Source of the DNA: Enterococcus phoeniculicola ATCC BAA-412
Lineage (GTDB): Bacteria > Bacillota > Bacilli > Lactobacillales > Enterococcaceae
Assembly (NCBI RefSeq): GCF_000407505.1
Contig: NZ_ASWE01000004.1
Location: 372,001-436,000 of the forward strand
Direction of reading: 5' to 3'
Length of the DNA: 64,000 nucleotides
Below the pieces are notes generated by a model. It worked only from the letters and a program-made list of their open reading frames with translations, ran no database searches and was not told the origin of the DNA. This document shows, piece after piece, positions 1 to 9,748 of the stretch (position 1 is its first letter; every line of letters starts with the position of its first letter). Made by a program: the position numbers and the translations under genes.

Positions 1-103
1 CGATTGGATCAATCACTGTTTTTTTAATCGTTGCGACAGCGCCGGCTACAGCAGCCACTGTTGCAAGACTTCCAACAAGAAGTCCAGATACAAATTTTTT
101 CAT
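1..103 (-). CDS. DUF3042 family small protein (5' part only)
   Basis: Reading leftward from an ATG at 103, the first 34 codons give a hydrophobic Ala/Val/Gly-rich start (MKKFVSGLLVGSLATVAAV) followed by Lys-Lys and an Asp-Pro-Ile, which matches my memory of the short DUF3042 proteins of Lactobacillales. A GAGGTG ribosome site lies just upstream on the minus strand. The gene runs off the left edge, so its length cannot be judged. No function is known for the family; a single N-terminal membrane segment is likely. It is transcribed away from galK. Confidence 0.6.
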   Translation of the reverse strand, partial: MKKFVSGLLVGSLATVAAVAGAVATIKKTVIDPI

Positions 104-207
104 AGCGCACACCTCTTCATACAATTATTAGTCTACTCTTTTATTATGGAGGAAAAGGTAAAAAAAAACCAGTAGAATGATTAATATGAAATCGGTTTAT
201 TTTTTTC

Positions 208-236
208 TTGTAAAAATTTAGTAAATATTTTATAAT
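208..236 (+). promoter_or_regulatory. galK operon promoter
   Basis: A -35 box TTGTAA (208-213) and a perfect -10 TATAAT (231-236) are separated by 17 bp, ending 31 bp before the galK ATG. This is a normal sigma-A promoter layout and the only good one before galK. Confidence 0.75.
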
Positions 237-248
237 ATATTTACTAAA
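217..248. promoter_or_regulatory. Probable GalR operator (inverted repeat over the -10 box)
   Basis: Two perfect 12-bp arms, TTTAGTAAATAT (217-228) and ATATTTACTAAA (237-248), flank an 8-bp spacer that contains most of the -10 hexamer. A dyad in this position would block RNA polymerase directly. The last gene of the operon encodes a LacI-family regulator, so the natural reading is a GalR operator that gives autoregulated, galactose-inducible expression. The protein-site pairing is inferred. Confidence 0.7.
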
Positions 249-267
249 TAAAAAACGAGGTGTTCAT

Positions 268-1431
268 ATGCTAGAAGAATTGCATAACGAGTTTCAGCAA
301 CTATTTGATGGCGAGACAGCAACAGGTGAATATTTTGCACCAGGTAGAATCAACTTAATTGGAGAACATACAGATTACAATGGCGGCTATGTATTTCCTG
401 CATCTATTACAATCGGGACATACGGATTGGCGCGTAAAAGAGAAGATCAAATGATTCGACTTTATTCAAAAAACTTTGAACAATTAGGGAGAATTGAATT
501 TTCACTAGAGGATTTGTCTTATAACAAGAAAGATGACTGGGCAAATTATCCTAAGGGAGTGATTGCCTATTTAATTGAAGATGGCTATCAAATAACTTCT
601 GGTATGGATATCTTGGTCTATGGAACGATTCCAAACGGGGCGGGTCTTTCCTCGTCAGCTTCTATTGAACTGCTTACCGGAGTAATTGTAAGAGATTTGT
701 TTGACTTACCTGTTGAAATGTTAGACTTAGTAAAATTAGGAAAACGTGTAGAAAATCAATTTATTGGCGTGAATTCAGGTATTATGGATCAATTTGCGAT
801 TGGTATGGGACAAAAAGATCATGCTTTATTGTTAGATACTAATACTCTTTCTTACGAAGTCGTTCCAGCAGCTTTTGGGGATTATGTTGTGGCAATTATG
901 AATACAAATAAACGACGCGAGTTAGCTGATTCAAAATATAATGAACGACGTGGGGAATGTGAAGAAGCTCTTCAACGATTACAGAAAAAATTACCCATTC
1001 AAAGTCTAGGAGAGTTAGACGAAGAGACATTTTATGCAAATACTCAGCTGATTGATGATGAAATACTGATTCGACGTGCAAAACATGCGGTGATGGAAAA
1101 TCAACGGACATTGAAAGCGAAGAAGGCCTTACAAGCTAATGATTTAGAAACTTTTGGTCAACTTTTAAATGCGTCTCATCAGTCACTAAAAGAAGATTAT
1201 GAAGTAACTGGAGTGGAGCTAGATACGTTAGTTGCTGCAGCACAAGTACAACCAGGTGTACTAGGTGCGCGAATGACAGGGGCAGGTTTTGGAGGATGCG
1301 CGATTGCACTTGTTAAAGAAACAGCTTTACCAGAGTTTATGGAAACTGTTGGAAACCTCTATAAAGAAAAAATTGGCTATTCTGCAGACTTTTATAAAGC
1401 AAGCATTGATGATGGCGCTAGAAAACTGTAA
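268..1431 (+). CDS. galK: Galactokinase
   Basis: Phosphorylates alpha-D-galactose with ATP to galactose-1-phosphate, the first committed step of the Leloir pathway, in the cytosol. The galactokinase signature [13 protein letters not shown] is at residues 26-38, the GHMP-kinase ATP loop [11 protein letters not shown] at about 122-132, and the C-terminal glycine-rich motif [12 protein letters not shown] near residue 335-346. The length, 387 aa, is normal for bacterial GalK. The ATG is preceded by CGAGGTG at good spacing. It is first in galK-galE-galT-galR, and the operator-promoter upstream suggests repression by GalR. No mutarotase gene (galM) is adjacent. Confidence 0.97.
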   Translation: MLEELHNEFQQLFDGETATGEYFAPGRINLIGEHTDYNGGYVFPASITIGTYGLARKREDQMIRLYSKNFEQLGRIEFSLEDLSYNKKDDWANYPKGVIAYLIEDGYQITSGMDILVYGTIPNGAGLSSSASIELLTGVIVRDLFDLPVEMLDLVKLGKRVENQFIGVNSGIMDQFAIGMGQKDHALLLDTNTLSYEVVPAAFGDYVVAIMNTNKRRELADSKYNERRGECEEALQRLQKKLPIQSLGELDEETFYANTQLIDDEILIRRAKHAVMENQRTLKAKKALQANDLETFGQLLNASHQSLKEDYEVTGVELDTLVAAAQVQPGVLGARMTGAGFGGCAIALVKETALPEFMETVGNLYKEKIGYSADFYKASIDDGARKL

Positions 1432-1475
1432 GATAAAGAAGGAAGTATTTCATAACAAAGGAGACGAAATATATT

Positions 1476-2465
1476 ATGTCAATTTTAGTTCTAGGAGGAG
1501 CCGGTTATATCGGTTCTCATGCAGTAAATCAATTAGTATCAAAAGGCTATGATGTAGTTGTTATCGATAATTTATTAACTGGGCACAAACAAGCGATTCA
1601 TCCAAAGGCACGTTTTTATGAAGGGGATGTCAGAGATAAGGCATTTGTTCAAAGTGTTTTCAAAAAAGAAGCGATTGAAGGCGTGATTCATTTTGCGGCA
1701 AGCTCTTTAGTGGGTGAATCTGTTGAAAAGCCATTGGACTATTTTAATAATAATGTTTATGGCATGCAGATTCTTCTTGAAGTAATGGAAGAATTTAAGG
1801 TGAAAAATATAGTCTTTTCTTCTACTGCTGCAACGTATGGCGAACCTGAGCAAACCCCAATACGAGAAACAACGCCTACCAATCCTAAGAATCCTTACGG
1901 TGAAAGTAAGCTAATGATGGAAAAAATGATGAAATGGTGTGACAATGCATACGGCATGCGTTATGTAGCATTGCGCTATTTCAATGTGGCGGGAGCAAAA
2001 GCTGATTCTTCGATTGGTGAAGATCATAATCCAGAAACGCATTTGGTGCCAATTATTTTACAAGTTGCTTTAGGCCAAAGAGAAGCATTAGCTATTTTTG
2101 GGGATGACTATGATACACCAGACGGTACATGTATCCGTGACTATGTTCATGTAGAGGATCTAATCGCCGCACATATTCTTGCTTTGGAATATTTGAAAGC
2201 AGGAAATGAAAGTAATGTCTTCAATTTAGGGAGCAATAATGGTTATTCAGTAAAAGAAATGTTGGAAGCTGCCCGTGAAGTAACTGGAAAAGAAATTCCA
2301 GCAAATATTGCCCCTCGTCGTGCGGGAGATCCAGGAACATTGGTTGCAGCAAGTGAAAAAGCTAAATCTGTTTTGGGTTGGGATCCTCAATATACCTCAG
2401 TAAAAGATATTATCAAAACGGCTTGGGATTGGCATGTTAGCCATCCAAATGGATATGAAGACTAG
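1476..2465 (+). CDS. galE: UDP-glucose 4-epimerase
   Basis: Interconverts UDP-galactose and UDP-glucose using bound NAD, completing the Leloir cycle with GalT. It is an extended short-chain dehydrogenase: the Rossmann motif GGAGYIGSH is at residues 7-15, the Ser/Thr of the catalytic site lies in FSSTAATYG (about 114-122), and the YxxxK pair is Tyr141/Lys145. The length, 329 aa, is typical. It lies 44 bp after galK with its own AAAGGAG site, and only 11 bp before the chosen galT start, so it is clearly part of the same operon. Confidence 0.97.
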   Translation: MSILVLGGAGYIGSHAVNQLVSKGYDVVVIDNLLTGHKQAIHPKARFYEGDVRDKAFVQSVFKKEAIEGVIHFAASSLVGESVEKPLDYFNNNVYGMQILLEVMEEFKVKNIVFSSTAATYGEPEQTPIRETTPTNPKNPYGESKLMMEKMMKWCDNAYGMRYVALRYFNVAGAKADSSIGEDHNPETHLVPIILQVALGQREALAIFGDDYDTPDGTCIRDYVHVEDLIAAHILALEYLKAGNESNVFNLGSNNGYSVKEMLEAAREVTGKEIPANIAPRRAGDPGTLVAASEKAKSVLGWDPQYTSVKDIIKTAWDWHVSHPNGYED

Positions 2466-2476
2466 GAGGTTTGGTT

Positions 2477-3958
2477 GTGACAGTCAGTCAAACAATTTAT
2501 GAATTCACCACATTGGCAATTGCTTCTGGCGGATGGATGGAAATGGACCGGATTTATTTACAAAATCGAGTGGCCTCACTGATTGGTGAAGAAGCGTTAG
2601 CACCTGTAAAAGAAGGTACAGCTTCTCATACCTCGTTAGAGTTATTAGATGGATTGGTTGAAACAGCAAAAAAAAATCAAGTGATTACAGAAAATCAAGC
2701 AGAAGTGGAAATCTTAGAAGCGCAATTAATGGACTTTCTAACGCCGCCGCCATCTGTAGTCAATGCATTTTTTGCGCAGCATTATTCAAAAAATCCGCAA
2801 GAAGCAACGAATTACTTTTATGAGCTAAGTAAAGCAAATGATTATATTAAGACAAGAGCTATTGCAAAAAATATTATTTTTCCAGTAGAGACAGAGTATG
2901 GTGAATTAGAGATTACGATTAACTTGTCAAAACCGGAAAAAGATCCAAAGCAAATTGCTGCAGAAAGAATGGCAGCAAAAGTAGATTATCCAAAATGTAT
3001 GCTATGCATGGAAAATGAAGGATATAAAGGTCGATTGAATTATCCAGCGCGAACCAATCATCGTATTATTCGAATGAATTTAGATGGAGAGAGCTGGGGC
3101 TTTCAGTATTCGCCGTATGCCTATTACAATGAGCATTCTATTATTTTGTCAGAAGAACATCGCCCAATGCGTATTTCAAAAGAAACGTTTACTCGTCTCC
3201 TAAGAATTATTGAGGTATTCCCTCACTATTTTGTCGGATCTAATGCTGATTTGCCAATTGTTGGAGGATCAATATTGTCTCATGACCACTATCAAGCAGG
3301 TCGACACGAATTTCCAATGGCAAAGGCAGAGATAGAAACAGAATTTTCACTTACTAATTTTCCAACGATTCGTGCAGGGATTGTGAAATGGCCAATGTCA
3401 GTGATTCGTTTACAAGGAAAAGAACCTTCTGAGTTGGTAGAAGCAGCAACTGTGATTTTTGAAAAATGGCAAAATTATTCTGATAAATCCGTAGAAGTTT
3501 CAGCGTTTTCCTCTGATGGGACACCGCATCATACTATTACACCTATTGCTCGACGCAAACAAGAATTATTTGAGCTTGACTTAGTTTTACGGGATAACAA
3601 TGTATCTGAAGAGCATCCAGATGGGATTTTCCACCCGCATAAAGATGTTCAGCATATCAAAAAAGAAAATATCGGACTTATTGAAGTGATGGGACTTGCT
3701 GTTTTACCTCCACGCTTAGAAAAAGAGCTAATAGAGGTAGAAAACTATCTGCTTGATGAGGAAAATCAAATGGCTGCTTACCATAAAGAATGGGCGGATA
3801 AGTTGAAACAAAATACAAACATAACTAGAGGAACCGCCAAAAAGATTGTTCAAGAATCTGTCGGAAATGTATTTGCTAGAGTATTGATGGATGCAGGCGT
3901 ATTTAAGCGAAATGAAGAAGGACAACTGGCCTTCCAACGGTTTATTCATACGTTATAA
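2477..3958 (+). CDS. galT: UDP-glucose--hexose-1-phosphate uridylyltransferase, Firmicutes type (GalT class II)
   Basis: Transfers UMP from UDP-glucose to galactose-1-phosphate, giving UDP-galactose and glucose-1-phosphate. The 493-aa length and sequence style (DFLTPPPSVVNAFF, CMLCMENEGYKGRLNYP, SHDHYQAGRHEFPM) fit the long Gram-positive GalT family rather than the shorter E. coli form. I chose GTG 2477 as start because AGGAGGT (2464-2470) sits 6 bp before it; the in-frame TTG at 2471 touches the Shine-Dalgarno and is unlikely. It follows galE almost directly and precedes the regulator gene. Confidence 0.95.
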   Translation: MTVSQTIYEFTTLAIASGGWMEMDRIYLQNRVASLIGEEALAPVKEGTASHTSLELLDGLVETAKKNQVITENQAEVEILEAQLMDFLTPPPSVVNAFFAQHYSKNPQEATNYFYELSKANDYIKTRAIAKNIIFPVETEYGELEITINLSKPEKDPKQIAAERMAAKVDYPKCMLCMENEGYKGRLNYPARTNHRIIRMNLDGESWGFQYSPYAYYNEHSIILSEEHRPMRISKETFTRLLRIIEVFPHYFVGSNADLPIVGGSILSHDHYQAGRHEFPMAKAEIETEFSLTNFPTIRAGIVKWPMSVIRLQGKEPSELVEAATVIFEKWQNYSDKSVEVSAFSSDGTPHHTITPIARRKQELFELDLVLRDNNVSEEHPDGIFHPHKDVQHIKKENIGLIEVMGLAVLPPRLEKELIEVENYLLDEENQMAAYHKEWADKLKQNTNITRGTAKKIVQESVGNVFARVLMDAGVFKRNEEGQLAFQRFIHTL

Positions 3959-4960
<1,002 letters not shown>

Positions 4961-5023
4961 CTAGAAACCTAAAACTTGCGTTCAGCACGTCGAATGAATA
5001 AACTTTTTTTAGAAAAATAGGTT

Positions 5024-5070
5024 CCCCTGTACTGGACACTAAGATGTGAAAGTCCAATACGGGGGTTTTT
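5024..5070 (+). terminator. gal operon terminator
   Basis: CCCCTGTACTGGAC (5024-5037) pairs with GTCCAATACGGGG, with one bulge, and is followed by TTTTT. It ends the gal operon. Confidence 0.8.
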
Positions 5071-5237
5071 GTTGTCTCTGAATGATAAAGTGAGAACAGG
5101 AAAGTGAATACAAGAATAGTTGAAAGCTATTTGACTAGTGAAATAAGCTGATATATCTGCGGAGGTTCCTTCCTGAAACAAAAGGATTTACTTAAGGAAA
5201 TTACGAGAATAAAGGGATATTAAGTTATAGAAAAATA

Positions 5238-5246
5238 TGCTACAAT
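5238..5246 (+). promoter_or_regulatory. Extended -10 promoter of the tsaB cluster
   Basis: TGcTACAAT (5238-5246) is an extended -10 element about 38 bp before the tsaB ATG. No good -35 is visible. An upstream in-frame ATG at 5245 overlaps this -10 and so cannot be the start codon of a message made from it. Confidence 0.6.
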
Positions 5247-5283
5247 GAGTGCATTATTGTTCTACAAAGGAAAGGGATTTTTG

Positions 5284-6006
5284 ATGAGTATACTTGCTAT
5301 CGATACCTCCAATCAAACATTGGCCATTGGTATAATAGAAGACGGAAAGATTGTAGGTCAAATACAAACAACGGTTAAAAAAAATCATAGTTTGACATTA
5401 ATGCCAGCTATTGATTCTTTGATGCAATCAGTAGAAAAAAAAACTTCAGCTATTGATCGAGTTGTGGTGGCGCAAGGACCAGGATCTTATACAGGATTAA
5501 GAATTGGCGTGACAACAGCAAAAACACTTGCGTATACGTTGAAAAAAGAATTAGTCGGTGTGTCTAGTTTAGCAACAATTGCTGCAAATTGTGTCAATCA
5601 AGGAGGGCTCATTGTTCCAATTTTTGATGCACGGCGAAGAAATGTTTACGCAGGCATATATCAATGGGAAAATGGTCAGCTTATTTGCAGAAAAGAAGAC
5701 CGTCATATAGCAATGGATCGCTTACTTGATGAGTTGTCTGAAATAAAAGAGTCTATCTACTTTGTCGGGTCAGACGTCGGAAATTTTGTAGAGGACATAG
5801 AAGAAAAGCTCCCTCATGCCAAACGAAATACTGTCGCTTTGTGGGATATCCCCAATGGAATTACCTTGGCTGAACTCGGAGAAAACGCCACACCAACAGC
5901 AGATGTCCAAAGCTTTCTGCCAAACTACTTAAAACGAGTAGAAGCAGAAGAAAAATGGCTGGAAACACATGTGCCAGGAGACGAAGCCTATGTTGAAAAG
6001 GTTTAG
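5284..6006 (+). CDS. tsaB: tRNA t6A37 biosynthesis protein TsaB (YeaZ)
   Basis: Partner of TsaD and TsaE in making N6-threonylcarbamoyladenosine at position 37 of ANN-decoding tRNAs. It is an inactive-type ASKHA-fold paralogue of TsaD: the N-terminus ILAIDTSNQTLAIGI and the motif GPGSYTGLRIG (about residues 70-80) are diagnostic. The chosen ATG at 5284 follows AAAGGAAAGGG and gives 240 aa, the family length. The gene overlaps the following rimI by 17 bp, so the two are translationally linked, and tsaD is two genes downstream. Confidence 0.93.
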   Translation: MSILAIDTSNQTLAIGIIEDGKIVGQIQTTVKKNHSLTLMPAIDSLMQSVEKKTSAIDRVVVAQGPGSYTGLRIGVTTAKTLAYTLKKELVGVSSLATIAANCVNQGGLIVPIFDARRRNVYAGIYQWENGQLICRKEDRHIAMDRLLDELSEIKESIYFVGSDVGNFVEDIEEKLPHAKRNTVALWDIPNGITLAELGENATPTADVQSFLPNYLKRVEAEEKWLETHVPGDEAYVEKV

Positions 6007-6541
6007 ACAACTTTCTCGTCGGGTTCTATATCCATTTAACAGAAGAAAAATTTATCCCTCTCAGACGGTAAAAATAAATGGAGATACTTTTTTTATTCGT
6101 GAGACAGAGATAGAAGATATTAAAGAACTATTAGCGGTTGAACGAAAAATATATGTGGGACAGTTACCATGGACAAAAAGTGCTTTTTTGACAGAATTAA
6201 AGTCATCCATTCCTCATCTGTATCTATCTGTATTCGCTGAATCAGAGTTACTTGGTTTTATTGGAAGTCGAATCATTGGAGATGACTGTCATATTACAAA
6301 CATTGCCATTATTCCAGAATATCAAGGACGTGGAATTGGAGGACGTTTGATTGACGAAATTGTTAAATTTGCTATAATGAATCGCTGTGAAACAGTTTCT
6401 TTAGAAGTGCGCATGAGTAACAAAGATGCGCAGAGGCTTTATCGAAAAAAGGGCTTTGTTTCAAAAGCGGTGAAGCCCGCTTATTATAACGAAACAAATG
6501 AAGATGCACTAGATATGATAAAAATAATAGAAGAAGAGTGA
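5990..6541 (+). CDS. rimI: Ribosomal-protein S18 alanine N-acetyltransferase-like GNAT enzyme
   Basis: A GNAT acetyltransferase. The acetyl-CoA loop is YQGRGIGGRLIDEI and the C-terminal RimI-like segment MSNKDAQRLYRKKGF is followed by YYNETNEDALDM. RimI acetylates the N-terminal Ala of S18 in E. coli; in Firmicutes the substrate is less certain. The start at ATG 5990 is preferred, since AGGAG (5976-5980) lies 9 bp upstream and inside tsaB; the earlier ATG 5969 has no such site. This gives 183 aa, with a basic 35-residue extension before the GNAT fold that is longer than usual. It overlaps both neighbours. Confidence 0.85.
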   Translation: MLKRFRQLSRRVLYPFNRRKIYPSQTVKINGDTFFIRETEIEDIKELLAVERKIYVGQLPWTKSAFLTELKSSIPHLYLSVFAESELLGFIGSRIIGDDCHITNIAIIPEYQGRGIGGRLIDEIVKFAIMNRCETVSLEVRMSNKDAQRLYRKKGFVSKAVKPAYYNETNEDALDMIKIIEEE

Positions 6542-7002
6542 ATGTGGTGTTTTATAAAAAAAATGATTTTTCAATTTCTGAATTGGCAAATCAATTATGG
6601 GCAATCTGTGAAGAGTCATATGAGCATGGTTCTCCTTGGAGTACGCAACAATTTGAAAATGATTTGAATCAAAATCATTCTTACTATTTGCTTTTGGAAG
6701 AAGAAAATACAATTGTTGGATTTGTCGGTTGTAATTTAATCTTAGATGAAGCTGAGATTACAAATGTAGCGACTGCAAAGGCTTTTCAAGGAAAAGGCTA
6801 CGCAAGAAAATTATTGCATGAGCTGATTGTCCAGATGAAGGAGCAGGATATTTTTCAAGTCTTTTTGGAAGTTCGCTGTTCCAATCATGTTGCACAAAAT
6901 TTATACAAATCAGAAAAGTTTCGCTCATTAGGAATTAGAAAATCTTATTATCAACGACCTTGTGAAGATGCTGTAATTATGAGTGCGAAAGTGAGGGCTT
7001 AG
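6538..7002 (+). CDS. Second RimI-like GNAT acetyltransferase
   Basis: A second GNAT protein of about 154 aa directly after the first. It has its own acetyl-CoA loop [14 protein letters not shown] and the RimI-type ending [24 protein letters not shown] followed by CEDAVIM. The start is GTG at 6538 (overlapping the previous stop as GTGA) or GTG 6544/6547; the AGAAGAAG stretch upstream is a poor guide. The shared arrangement (acetyl-CoA loop, YYN/QxxxxDA end) points to an old tandem duplication followed by divergence. It may be the true RimI while the first copy has another target, or the reverse. Confidence 0.85.
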   Translation: MNVVFYKKNDFSISELANQLWAICEESYEHGSPWSTQQFENDLNQNHSYYLLLEEENTIVGFVGCNLILDEAEITNVATAKAFQGKGYARKLLHELIVQMKEQDIFQVFLEVRCSNHVAQNLYKSEKFRSLGIRKSYYQRPCEDAVIMSAKVRA

Positions 7003-7003
7003 C

Positions 7004-8029
7004 TTGACGGAAACAAGAGAATTAATTCTAGCAATTGAAAGCAGCTGCGATGAAACAAGTGTCGCAGTTATTGAAAATGGCGATCAAATTTTAACCAATA
7101 TTGTGGCATCCCAAATTAATAGTCATAAACGATTTGGCGGTGTAGTTCCTGAGGTTGCAAGTAGACATCATGTAGAGCAGATTACTCTTTGTATCGAAGA
7201 AGCACTTCAAGAGGCAAATGTCACTCCTGAAGAGTTAACTGCTGTAGCTGTCACTTATGGTCCAGGCTTAGTTGGTTCTTTACTTATTGGTATTTCTGCG
7301 GCAAAGGCTTTTGCCTGGGCACATCAGCTACCCTTAATCCCAGTGAATCATATGGCAGGTCATATCTATGCTGCGCGTTTAGTGAAACCATTGGAATTTC
7401 CTTTGATGGCTTTACTTGTAAGTGGTGGCCATACCGAACTTGTTTATATGGCAGAGGATGGTTCATTTGAAATTATTGGTGAAACAAGAGATGATGCAGC
7501 AGGTGAAGCATATGATAAAGTGGGACGCGTATTGGGCTTATCCTATCCTAGTGGCAAAGAGATTGATGAGCTGGCTCACAAAGGAGAAGACACCTATCAT
7601 TTCCCTCGTGCTATGCTAAAAGAGGACAATTTTGATTTCAGCTTTAGCGGATTAAAAAGTTCTTTCATTAATTTAGTCCATAACGCTCAGCAGAGAGAAG
7701 AACCCTTAGTAAGAGAGAATTTGGCTGCAAGCTTTCAAGCAAGTGTTATAGAGGTGCTTGTTGAAAAGACGGTTCGTGCATGCAAAACGTATCCTGTAAA
7801 ACAGTTGGTAGTAGCAGGAGGCGTTGCAGCAAATGTCGGGCTAAGAGCAGCGATGGAAGAGGCAATGGCTGAACGCTTACCTGATGTTGAGTTAATTGTT
7901 CCACCATTACGCTTATGCGGAGATAATGCTGCGATGATTGGAGCAGCTGCACACGTAGAATTAGCTTTAGGAAATCTTGCAACGTATGAATTAAATGCTA
8001 ATCCTAGTCTTGTCTTTCAGACGATGTAA
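7004..8029 (+). CDS. tsaD: tRNA N6-adenosine threonylcarbamoyltransferase
   Basis: Catalytic subunit that moves the threonylcarbamoyl group from TC-AMP onto A37 of tRNA. The ASKHA start [14 protein letters not shown] is at residues 9-22, the metal-binding pair HMAGH is His116/His120, and [11 protein letters not shown] and the late glycine-rich [12 protein letters not shown] and DNAAMIG motifs are all present. The length, 341 aa, is normal. The start is TTG 7004, 1 bp after the previous stop, with GTGAGGG in front. Together with tsaB in the same operon this supplies two of the t6A factors; tsaC and tsaE are not in the window. Confidence 0.96.
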   Translation: MTETRELILAIESSCDETSVAVIENGDQILTNIVASQINSHKRFGGVVPEVASRHHVEQITLCIEEALQEANVTPEELTAVAVTYGPGLVGSLLIGISAAKAFAWAHQLPLIPVNHMAGHIYAARLVKPLEFPLMALLVSGGHTELVYMAEDGSFEIIGETRDDAAGEAYDKVGRVLGLSYPSGKEIDELAHKGEDTYHFPRAMLKEDNFDFSFSGLKSSFINLVHNAQQREEPLVRENLAASFQASVIEVLVEKTVRACKTYPVKQLVVAGGVAANVGLRAAMEEAMAERLPDVELIVPPLRLCGDNAAMIGAAAHVELALGNLATYELNANPSLVFQTM

Positions 8030-8097
8030 GAAGATAAAGTAGAGGAATAGAAAACGTTGTAGAAGATTTTATGGAAATGACTGCATAAATAATTAAA

Positions 8098-8198
8098 GAA
8101 AAATTCTTAGTCGTCTTTTGACAGTGAGGCGCTCTTTAAAAGTTAGAGTTTTAATCCAGCTTTTTAGAAAGAGCGCATCATAATGCTAAGAATTTTTT
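8098..8198 (+). terminator. Nested double-stem terminator after tsaD
   Basis: An outer stem AAATTCTTAG (8101-8110)/CTAAGAATTT (8186-8195) encloses an inner stem GCGCTCTTT (8129-8137)/AAAGAGCGC (8168-8176), and T residues run through the 3' arm. It ends the tsa/rim cluster and is larger than an ordinary terminator. Confidence 0.7.
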
Positions 8199-8210
8199 AT
8201 TATTCTTTTT

Positions 8211-8228
8211 TTTGAATAAAAGTACAAA
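8211..8228. promoter_or_regulatory. Candidate ARG box (ArgR site) before argF
   Basis: tttGAATAAAAgTaCAAa agrees at 13 of 18 positions with the B. subtilis ARG-box consensus CATGAATAAAAATKCAAK as I remember it. It lies 77 bp before the argF ATG, and an argR gene lies about 3 kb away. Binding is inferred. Confidence 0.5.
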
Positions 8229-8304
8229 AAAACTTGATTTTTGTTTTAATATACAAGAAAATAGACGTAATATAAAAATATATTCAATAAAAGGAGTGCG
8301 AATT

Positions 8305-9321
8305 ATGACAGAATCAGTCTTTCAGGGAAGAAGTTTTTTGGCAGAAAAAGAGTTTACAAAAGAAGAGTTACAGTATCTAATTAATTTTTCTCAGCATTTA
8401 AAAGCATTAAAAAAAAGAAATGTTCCGCATCGTTATTTGGAAGGGAAAAAGATTGCGCTATTATTTGAGAAAACTTCTACACGTACCCGGGCGGCTTTTA
8501 CAACCGCGGCGATAGACTTGGGCGCACATCCGGAATATTTAGGAGCAAATGATATACAACTTGGGAAAAAAGAATCAACAGAAGACACTGCTCGAGTGTT
8601 AGGGAGCATGTTTGATGGAATTGAATTTAGAGGATTTAGCCAAGAAATGGTGGAAGAATTGTCTGAATTTTCAGGGGTTCCTGTTTGGAATGGACTGACA
8701 GATGAATGGCATCCAACACAGATGATAGCAGATTTTTTAACCATTCAAGAAGCATTTGGAAAGGTAGAGGGGATTACGTTAGCCTATTGTGGAGATGGAA
8801 GAAATAATGTAGCGAATTCTTTACTTGTAACGGGGGCTATTTTAGGAACAAATATCCGAATTGTTTCACCAAAAGAACTTCAACCAGATACGTCAGTTAT
8901 TGAACTGGCAAATACGTTTGCAGAAAAATCTGGCGCCAATCTACTGATTACCTCCGATGTCGAAAAAGGAGTGAAAAATGCTGATGTATTATATACTGAT
9001 GTATGGGTTTCAATGGGGGAAGAAGAGAAGTTTGAGGAGCGTGTGAAGCTGCTGCTACCCTATCAGGTCAACCAAAAGTTACTAGAACAAACAGAGAATG
9101 AGAACGTCATATTTTTACATTGTCTACCAGCATTTCATGATGCATCAACAGTCTATGGGAAAAAAATCAAGGATCAATTTGGTATGGAAGAAATGGAAGT
9201 AACGGATGAAGTGTTTAGAAGCGTCCATGGTTGGCAATTTCAACAAGCAGAAAATCGAATGCACTCAATCAAAGCGATTATGGCAGCTACGTTAGGGGAT
9301 CTATTTATTCCACACGTATAA
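8305..9321 (+). CDS. argF: Ornithine carbamoyltransferase (catabolic ArcB-like)
   Basis: Interconverts ornithine plus carbamoyl phosphate and citrulline. The carbamoyl-phosphate motif [12 protein letters not shown], the HPTQ loop (DEWHPTQM) and the ornithine-side motif [10 protein letters not shown] are intact. The sequence closely resembles enterococcal ArcB, the arginine-deiminase-pathway enzyme, rather than putrescine carbamoyltransferase. I chose ATG 8305 because AAGGAG (8291-8296) precedes it, giving 338 aa; an upstream in-frame extension lies in promoter-like DNA. No arcA, arcC or biosynthetic arg gene is beside it, which is unusual. A probable ARG box upstream suggests control by ArgR. 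Confidence 0.93.
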   Translation: MTESVFQGRSFLAEKEFTKEELQYLINFSQHLKALKKRNVPHRYLEGKKIALLFEKTSTRTRAAFTTAAIDLGAHPEYLGANDIQLGKKESTEDTARVLGSMFDGIEFRGFSQEMVEELSEFSGVPVWNGLTDEWHPTQMIADFLTIQEAFGKVEGITLAYCGDGRNNVANSLLVTGAILGTNIRIVSPKELQPDTSVIELANTFAEKSGANLLITSDVEKGVKNADVLYTDVWVSMGEEEKFEERVKLLLPYQVNQKLLEQTENENVIFLHCLPAFHDASTVYGKKIKDQFGMEEMEVTDEVFRSVHGWQFQQAENRMHSIKAIMAATLGDLFIPHV

Positions 9322-9440
9322 AAAAGGTCGGCTGCTTCTCATTATCAATGGCGGGAATCTCCGGTTTTTTCAAAAAAATATCCTCTTAAAAAAACTTTTA
9401 AGTAAATTGACTATTTAAGCTAGATAAAGCGGAAAAAGTC

Positions 9441-9449
9441 TGCTATAAT
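9441..9449 (+). promoter_or_regulatory. Extended -10 promoter of the argS T-box leader
   Basis: TGcTATAAT (9441-9449) is a perfect extended -10. Transcription from it would start near 9456 and run through the whole T-box leader. Confidence 0.65.
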
Positions 9450-9455
9450 CAGTGG

Positions 9456-9690
9456 CAGTTTCATATCGTTTTTGATGATCAAGAGAGTACCATAGTTTTT
9501 TCTACTAGCGATTTCGGAGAAGGTGAGAGCCGAAAAGAAAAACTAATTGGGAAACGCACTTGGGAGAATCTGTGTTTAAGCAGACGGCAATCCACCGTTA
9601 TCGGATTTAAGAAGGTCCAATGGACAAATAGAGTGGTACCGCGGGTAATCTCGTCTCTAGTGATGTTATACATCACTAGGGGCTTTTTTT
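9456..9690 (+). ncRNA. T-box riboswitch of argS
   Basis: A tRNA-sensing leader. The T-box core AGAGTGGTACCGCGGG is at 9630-9645, the stem I GA-type motif AGAGAGTACC lies near 9483-9492, and the terminator stem CTAGTGATG (9657-9665)/CATCACTAG (9671-9679) is followed by seven T (9684-9690). The downstream gene is arginyl-tRNA synthetase, so the specifier should be an Arg codon; CGC at 9555-9557, on the 3' side of stem I, is the best candidate. Uncharged tRNA-Arg would pair with it and favour the antiterminator. The fold was judged by eye only. Confidence 0.92.
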
Positions 9691-9748
9691 GTTTCTCAAA
9701 TGGTGCGAACCAAAAACGTTACTTGAAAAAATAAGGAGGAAATAAACA

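Larger units (their letters stand above)
4961..5283 (+). other. Intergenic region galR-tsaB
   Basis: Holds the gal terminator (5024-5070) and, at the far end, the tsaB promoter (TGcTACAAT, 5238-5246). The roughly 165 bp between them shows no convincing gene, repeat or structured element. Confidence 0.6.
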
